Assembly (NCBI RefSeq): GCF_048320135.1
Contig: NZ_CP182947.1
Span: forward strand, 310,001-374,000
DNA: 64,000 bases
Source of the DNA: Ideonella_A sakaiensis_A
Lineage (GTDB): Bacteria > Pseudomonadota > Gammaproteobacteria > Burkholderiales > Burkholderiaceae_C
Direction: 5' to 3'
In this document: in pieces, positions 59,939 through 64,000 of the stretch
Layout: each line of letters starts with the position of its first letter
Position numbering within the stretch: the stretch's first letter is position 1
The notes under the pieces: model-generated
Told to the model about the DNA's origin: nothing
The model's input: the letters and a program-made list of their open reading frames with translations, nothing else
The model's database searches: none
Translations under genes and position numbers: made by a program

Positions 59939-61147
59939 ATGGACCTGAACTTCAGCCGTGAAGAAGAAGCCTTTCGCACCGAGGTGCGCGAGTTCCTGGC
60001 CGCCAACTTGCCGCAGCGGCTTGCCGACAAGGTGCGCAACGGCAAGCACCTCGCGAAGGCCGACATGGAGGAATGGCACGCCATCCTGAACGAGCGCGGC
60101 TGGCTGGCCAATCACTGGCCCGAGCAGTACGGCGGCCCCGGCTGGAGCGCGGTGCAGAAATTCATCTTCGAGAACGAATGTGCCCTCGCGTTTGCGCCGC
60201 GCATCGTGCCGTTCGGCGTCAACATGCTCGGCCCGGTGCTGATCAAATACGGCAACGAGGAACAGAAACAGTATTGGCTGCCGCGCATTCTCGACGGCTC
60301 CGACTGGTGGTGCCAGGGCTACTCGGAGCCGGGTGCCGGCTCCGACCTCGCCTCGGTGAAGACCACCGCGGTGCGCGGCAGCGACGCGCAAGGCGAGCAC
60401 TACCTCGTCAATGGCCAGAAGACCTGGACCACGCTCGGCCAGCACGCCAACATGATCTTCTGCCTGGTTCGCACCAACCGCGAGGCGAAGAAGCAGCAGG
60501 GCATCAGCTTCCTGCTGGTCGACATGAATTCGCCCGGCGTCGAGGTGCGGCCGATCATCACGCTCGACGGCGAGCATGAGGTCAACGAGGTCTTCTTCAC
60601 CGATGTGCGGGTGCCGGCCGAGAATCTGGTCGGCGAGGAGAACATGGGCTGGACCTGTGCCAAATACCTGCTGACCTACGAGCGCACCAACATCGCCGGC
60701 GTCGGCTTTTCGGTGGCCGCGTTCGAGAGGCTGAAGAAGGCGGCGGCCAAGGTGAAGAAGAATGGCCGGCCGCTGTCCGAGGATCCGTATTTCGCAGCGC
60801 GGATGGCGCGCGTCGAGATCGAGCTCGAGAACATGAAGACGACGAATCTGCGTGTCATCGCGGCGGTCGCCGGCGGTGGTGTACCGGGGGCGGAAAGTTC
60901 GATGCTGAAGATCCGCGGCACCGAGATCCGGCAGGAAATCTCGTCGCTGCTGCGCCGTGCGATGGGGCCTTATGCACAGCCCTTTATCGCCGAGGCACTG
61001 GAAGATGGCTTCGACGGCGACGCGGTGGGCCCGGCCGAGGCGGCCAGCGCTGCGACGCAGTATTTCAACAACCGCAAGCTGTCGATCTTCGGCGGCTCCA
61101 ACGAAATCCAGAGGAACATCATCTCGAAGATGATCCTCGGGCTGTGA
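59939..61147 (+). CDS. Acyl-CoA dehydrogenase, PimC-like large subunit
   Basis: 402 residues from ATG 59939, 11 bases after the thiolase. FAD acyl-CoA dehydrogenase with WWCQGYSEPGAGSDLASVKT, NGQKTWTTLGQHANMIFCLVR and the C-terminal LSIFGGSNEIQRNIISKMIL. The N-terminus and overall sequence resemble the large subunit of pimeloyl-CoA dehydrogenase. It would introduce the 2,3 double bond and pass electrons to the ETF encoded downstream. The paired next gene supports a two-subunit enzyme. Confidence 0.9.
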   Translation: MDLNFSREEEAFRTEVREFLAANLPQRLADKVRNGKHLAKADMEEWHAILNERGWLANHWPEQYGGPGWSAVQKFIFENECALAFAPRIVPFGVNMLGPVLIKYGNEEQKQYWLPRILDGSDWWCQGYSEPGAGSDLASVKTTAVRGSDAQGEHYLVNGQKTWTTLGQHANMIFCLVRTNREAKKQQGISFLLVDMNSPGVEVRPIITLDGEHEVNEVFFTDVRVPAENLVGEENMGWTCAKYLLTYERTNIAGVGFSVAAFERLKKAAAKVKKNGRPLSEDPYFAARMARVEIELENMKTTNLRVIAAVAGGGVPGAESSMLKIRGTEIRQEISSLLRRAMGPYAQPFIAEALEDGFDGDAVGPAEAASAATQYFNNRKLSIFGGSNEIQRNIISKMILGL

Positions 61148-61160
61148 AGAGGAGAACAGC

Positions 61161-62294
61161 ATGAACTTCCAGCACACCGATGACCGCCGCATGCTGGCCG
61201 ACAGCCTGAACCGCTTCGTCGCCAAGCAATATGGTTTCGAGACCCGCGACCGGATCGCCCGCTCGCCTGAAGGATGCAGCGCCGATCTGTGGCGCCAGTT
61301 CGCCGAGCTCGGCGTGATCGGCGCGTTGTTCAGCGAGGAAGACGGCGGCTTCGCAGGCGGCGGATTCGATATCGCGGTGGTGTTCGAGGCGCTCGGCCGC
61401 GGCCTGGTCGTCGAACCCTTCCTCGGCACGATGCTCGCCGGCAGCGCGATCGCCTTCGCCGGCAGCCCGCAGCAGAAGGAATTGCTGGCCGACGTGATCG
61501 GCGGCACGCAGATCGCGGCATTCGCACACGGTGAACCCGAAGCACACCATGCGCTCGACCATGTGCAGACGAAGGCAAATCTGGTCGACGGGCAGTGGCG
61601 GCTCGATGGCGTCAAGGCCGTGGTCCAGCATGCCGAGCAGGCGGACTTTTTCGTGGTGTCGGCCCGCACCTCCGGCGCGGTCGACGACGCTGCCGGCATC
61701 TCGCTGTTCCTGCTGCCGGCCGGCACGGCCGGCGTGTCGCTGCGCGGTTATCCGACCATCGACGGCGGCCGCGCTGCGGAACTCACGCTGCAAGGCGTCA
61801 CGCTCGGCGCCGATGCGCTGATCGGTTCCGAAGGCGAGGCCGGCGCGACGATCGAATACAGCATCGGCAAGGGCGTGCTGGCCTTGTGCGCCGAGGCCGT
61901 CGGTGCGATGGATGTGGCCAAGGACGCCACGCTCGACTACCTGCGCACCCGCAAGCAGTTCGGCGTGGCCATCGGCAACTTCCAGGCGCTGCAGCACCGC
62001 ATGGCCGACCTGCTGCTGGAAATCGAGCAGGCCCGATCGGCGGTGATCAACGCTGCCGCCGCCATCGACGCCGACCGCACGACCCGCGAACGCGCATTGT
62101 CCGCGGCCAAGCTGACGATCGGTCGCATCGGCGCACTGGTTGCCGAGGAGTGCGTGCAGCTGCACGGCGGCATCGGCATGACCTGGGAACTGCCGCTGCC
62201 GCATTATGCGAAGCGCCTAGTGATGATCGATCATCAACTCGGCGACGAAGACCACCACCTGGCACGATTCATCGCGCTCGGACGCAACGACTGA
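61161..62294 (+). CDS. Acyl-CoA dehydrogenase, PimD-like small subunit
   Basis: 377 residues, 13 bases after the large-subunit gene. Acyl-CoA dehydrogenase fold with a shortened, divergent middle domain. The C-terminal YLRTRKQFGVAIGNFQALQHRMADLLLEIE and VQLHGGIGMTWELPLPHYAKR are typical of the family. It resembles the small subunit of pimeloyl-CoA dehydrogenase. Which of the two subunits carries the catalytic base cannot be settled by eye. Confidence 0.9.
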   Translation: MNFQHTDDRRMLADSLNRFVAKQYGFETRDRIARSPEGCSADLWRQFAELGVIGALFSEEDGGFAGGGFDIAVVFEALGRGLVVEPFLGTMLAGSAIAFAGSPQQKELLADVIGGTQIAAFAHGEPEAHHALDHVQTKANLVDGQWRLDGVKAVVQHAEQADFFVVSARTSGAVDDAAGISLFLLPAGTAGVSLRGYPTIDGGRAAELTLQGVTLGADALIGSEGEAGATIEYSIGKGVLALCAEAVGAMDVAKDATLDYLRTRKQFGVAIGNFQALQHRMADLLLEIEQARSAVINAAAAIDADRTTRERALSAAKLTIGRIGALVAEECVQLHGGIGMTWELPLPHYAKRLVMIDHQLGDEDHHLARFIALGRND

Positions 62295-62305
62295 AAGGAT
62301 TCATC

Positions 62306-63055
62306 ATGAAGATACTGGTTCCCGTCAAGCGGGTCGTCGACTACAACGTCAAGGTACGCGTCAAGAGCGACGGCAGCGGTGTCGACATCGCCAACGTCAA
62401 GATGAGCATGAACCCGTTCGACGAGATCGCGATCGAGGAGGCGGTCCGCCTGCGCGAAAAGGGTGTCGCGACCGAGGTGATCGCGGTGTCGTGCGGCGTC
62501 ACGCAGTGCCAGGAGACGCTGCGCACCGCGATGGCGATCGGCGCCGACCGGGCGATCCTGGTCGAGACGACCGAGGAATTGCAGCCGCTGGCGGTGGCCA
62601 AGCTGCTGAAGGCGCTGGTCGACAAGGAAAAGCCCGAGTTGGTGATCCTCGGCAAGCAGGCGATCGACGACGATGCCAACCAGACCGGGCAGATGCTCGC
62701 CGCGCTGGCCGGGCTGCCGCAGGCGACGTTCGCATCGAAGATCGAGGTCGCCGACGGCCATGCCAGCGTCACCCGCGAGATCGACGGCGGCCTGGAAACC
62801 GTGAAGATCAAGCTGCCGGCGGTGGTGACCACCGACCTGCGGCTGAACGAGCCGCGTTATGTGACGCTGCCGAACATCATGAAGGCGAAGAAGAAGCCGC
62901 TCGAGAACATCAAGCCGGCCGATCTGGGTGTGGACATCAAGAGCCACCTGAAGACGCTGAAGGTCAGCGAGCCGCCGAAGCGCAGCGCCGGCATCAAGGT
63001 GCCCGATGTCGCGACGCTGGTCGACAAGCTGAAGAACGAAGCGAAGGTGATCTGA
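62306..63055 (+). CDS. etfB: Electron transfer flavoprotein beta subunit
   Basis: 249 residues from ATG 62306. It begins MKILVPVKRVVDYNVKVRVK and contains the AMP-binding/ETF-beta signature region GKQAIDDDANQTGQMLAALAGLPQATFASKIE. With EtfA it takes electrons from acyl-CoA dehydrogenases to ETF-ubiquinone oxidoreductase. It lies 11 bases after the dehydrogenase gene, and its partner gene starts 117 bases later beyond a hairpin. Confidence 0.97.
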   Translation: MKILVPVKRVVDYNVKVRVKSDGSGVDIANVKMSMNPFDEIAIEEAVRLREKGVATEVIAVSCGVTQCQETLRTAMAIGADRAILVETTEELQPLAVAKLLKALVDKEKPELVILGKQAIDDDANQTGQMLAALAGLPQATFASKIEVADGHASVTREIDGGLETVKIKLPAVVTTDLRLNEPRYVTLPNIMKAKKKPLENIKPADLGVDIKSHLKTLKVSEPPKRSAGIKVPDVATLVDKLKNEAKVI

Positions 63056-63068
63056 CCTCGACCGAATT

Positions 63069-63139
63069 TGTGGGAGGGGCTTCAGCCCCGATTGGCGGCC
63101 ATGCCACCAACCCGAATCGGGGCTGAAGCCCCTCCCACA
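63069..63139. repeat. REP-like long perfect inverted repeat between etfB and etfA
   Basis: Two perfectly complementary 25-base arms (63069-63093 and 63115-63139) flank a 21-base loop. Each arm has the GTGGGAGGGGCTTCAGCCCC core, which is itself partly palindromic. The look is that of a dispersed REP/BIME-type element known from many GC-rich proteobacteria. Only one copy was noticed in this window. Confidence 0.8.
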
Positions 63140-63172
63140 GAAAACCATGCGCCAATTGACAGGAAAACCGAC

Positions 63173-64000
63173 ATGACCGCTCTCGTAGTAGCCGAACACG
63201 ACAACCAGTCGATCAAGGGATCGACGCTGAATACCGTCACCGCCGCCGTCGAGTGCGGCAAGGAAGTGCACGTGCTGGTCGCCGGCTCGAATGCCGGCGA
63301 CGCCGCGACGGCCGCGGCGCAGATCGCCGGCGTCAGCAAGGTGCTGCATGCCGACGGCGAGCAGCTGGCGCACGGCCTGGCCGAAAACGTCGCCGCGCAG
63401 GTGATGGCGGTGGCGAAGAACTACACGCACATCCTGTTCCCGGCGACGGCCGCCGGCAAGAATGTCGCGCCACGGGTTGCCGCGCTGCTCGACGTCGGCC
63501 AGGTCTCGGACATCATCCGGGTCGAATCGGAAGATACTTTCGACCGGCCGATCTATGCCGGCAATGCAATCGCAACGGTGCAGAGCATCGATCCGATCAA
63601 GGTGATCACGGTGCGTACGACCGGCTTCGATGCAGCTGCGGCAAGCGGCGGCTCGGCGAGCGTCGAGCAGGTCGATGCGGCCGGTGATTCGGGGCTGTCG
63701 AGTTTTGTCGGCGCCGAGATCGCGAAGAGCGACCGACCCGAACTGACCGCCGCGAAGATCATCGTCTCCGGTGGCCGCGCGATGGGCAGCAGCGAAAAAT
63801 TCGACGAGGTGCTGACGCCGCTGGCCGACAAGCTCGGCGCTGCGCTCGGCGCCAGCCGCGCAGCGGTCGATGCCGGTTATGCGCCGAACGACTGGCAGGT
63901 CGGCCAGACCGGCAAGATCGTCGCGCCGGAGCTGTACATCGCCTGCGGGATTTCCGGCGCGATCCAGCACCTGGCCGGCATGAAGGACAGCAAGGTGATC
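63173..64000 (+). CDS. etfA: Electron transfer flavoprotein alpha subunit, C-terminus cut by window edge
   Basis: 276 codons from ATG 63173 run to the right edge without a stop; the normal length is about 310. The N-terminal domain (MTALVVAEHDNQSIKGSTLNTVTAA) is followed by the FAD-binding C-terminal domain with ELTAAKIIVSGGRAMGSSEKFD and the start of the ETF-alpha signature LYIACGISGAIQHLAGMKDS. It pairs with EtfB, and the operon probably continues outside. Confidence 0.96.
   Translation, partial: MTALVVAEHDNQSIKGSTLNTVTAAVECGKEVHVLVAGSNAGDAATAAAQIAGVSKVLHADGEQLAHGLAENVAAQVMAVAKNYTHILFPATAAGKNVAPRVAALLDVGQVSDIIRVESEDTFDRPIYAGNAIATVQSIDPIKVITVRTTGFDAAAASGGSASVEQVDAAGDSGLSSFVGAEIAKSDRPELTAAKIIVSGGRAMGSSEKFDEVLTPLADKLGAALGASRAAVDAGYAPNDWQVGQTGKIVAPELYIACGISGAIQHLAGMKDSKVI

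Overview
This is a GC-rich (roughly two-thirds G+C by eye), densely coded bacterial chromosome segment, most likely from a betaproteobacterium (Burkholderiales/Rhodocyclales-like). The pointers are a queF-dapC-dapD-dapE-prmB block, a tripartite tricarboxylate transporter with a Bug-type binding protein, an OhrR-Ohr pair, a PimC/PimD-like dicarboxylate beta-oxidation set and type IV pilus ATPase PilU. This is inference from gene families; there is no rRNA or other definitive marker. No tRNA, rRNA, CRISPR array, insertion sequence or prophage was recognised, and no stretch longer than about 270 bases lacks a gene.

Layout. 1-9.7 kb: housekeeping genes. The N-terminal part of smc reads off the left edge; then come queF, dapC, dapD, a lone pilU, dapE, prmB and a YheS-type ABC-F ATPase, the last three overlapping by 1-4 bases. 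9.7-10.7 kb: organic peroxide defence (ohrR-ohr) behind two tandem palindromes. 10.7-21.2 kb: a first catabolic island. It holds two GntR/FCD regulators, an IlvD/Edd-family dehydratase with the three cysteines of L-arabinonate dehydratases, a TAXI-TRAP uptake system, a GMC oxidoreductase, an NAD-binding/SAF oxidoreductase and an EctD-like PhyH dioxygenase. 21.3-37.4 kb: a hybrid sensor kinase directly downstream of a 4514-residue surface protein (DUF4347, beta-helix, cadherin-like domains, 22 VCBS-type repeats). 37.6-40.9 kb: a small secreted protein, zwf and an MscS channel.

40.9-50.3 kb is a second, compact catabolic operon: TetR regulator, TctC-TctB-TctA uptake, two different TIM-barrel isomerases, an enolase-superfamily enzyme, a Gfo/Idh/MocA dehydrogenase and a DUF993 protein that carries an aldolase-like GIK lysine. 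Together they look like an uncharacterised route for an imported sugar acid or related carboxylate, and this is the best candidate here for an undescribed pathway. 50.5-55.4 kb holds signalling genes: a soluble triple-PAS hybrid kinase, SirB2-like and YbaN-like membrane proteins, and a NarL-type pair whose kinase has a degenerate ATP-binding domain. 55.5-64 kb: a LysR regulator divergent from an operon for CoA-thioester beta-oxidation (hydratase/dehydrogenase, thiolase, two acyl-CoA dehydrogenases, etfB, etfA). etfA runs off the right edge, and a long perfect REP-like hairpin lies between etfB and etfA.
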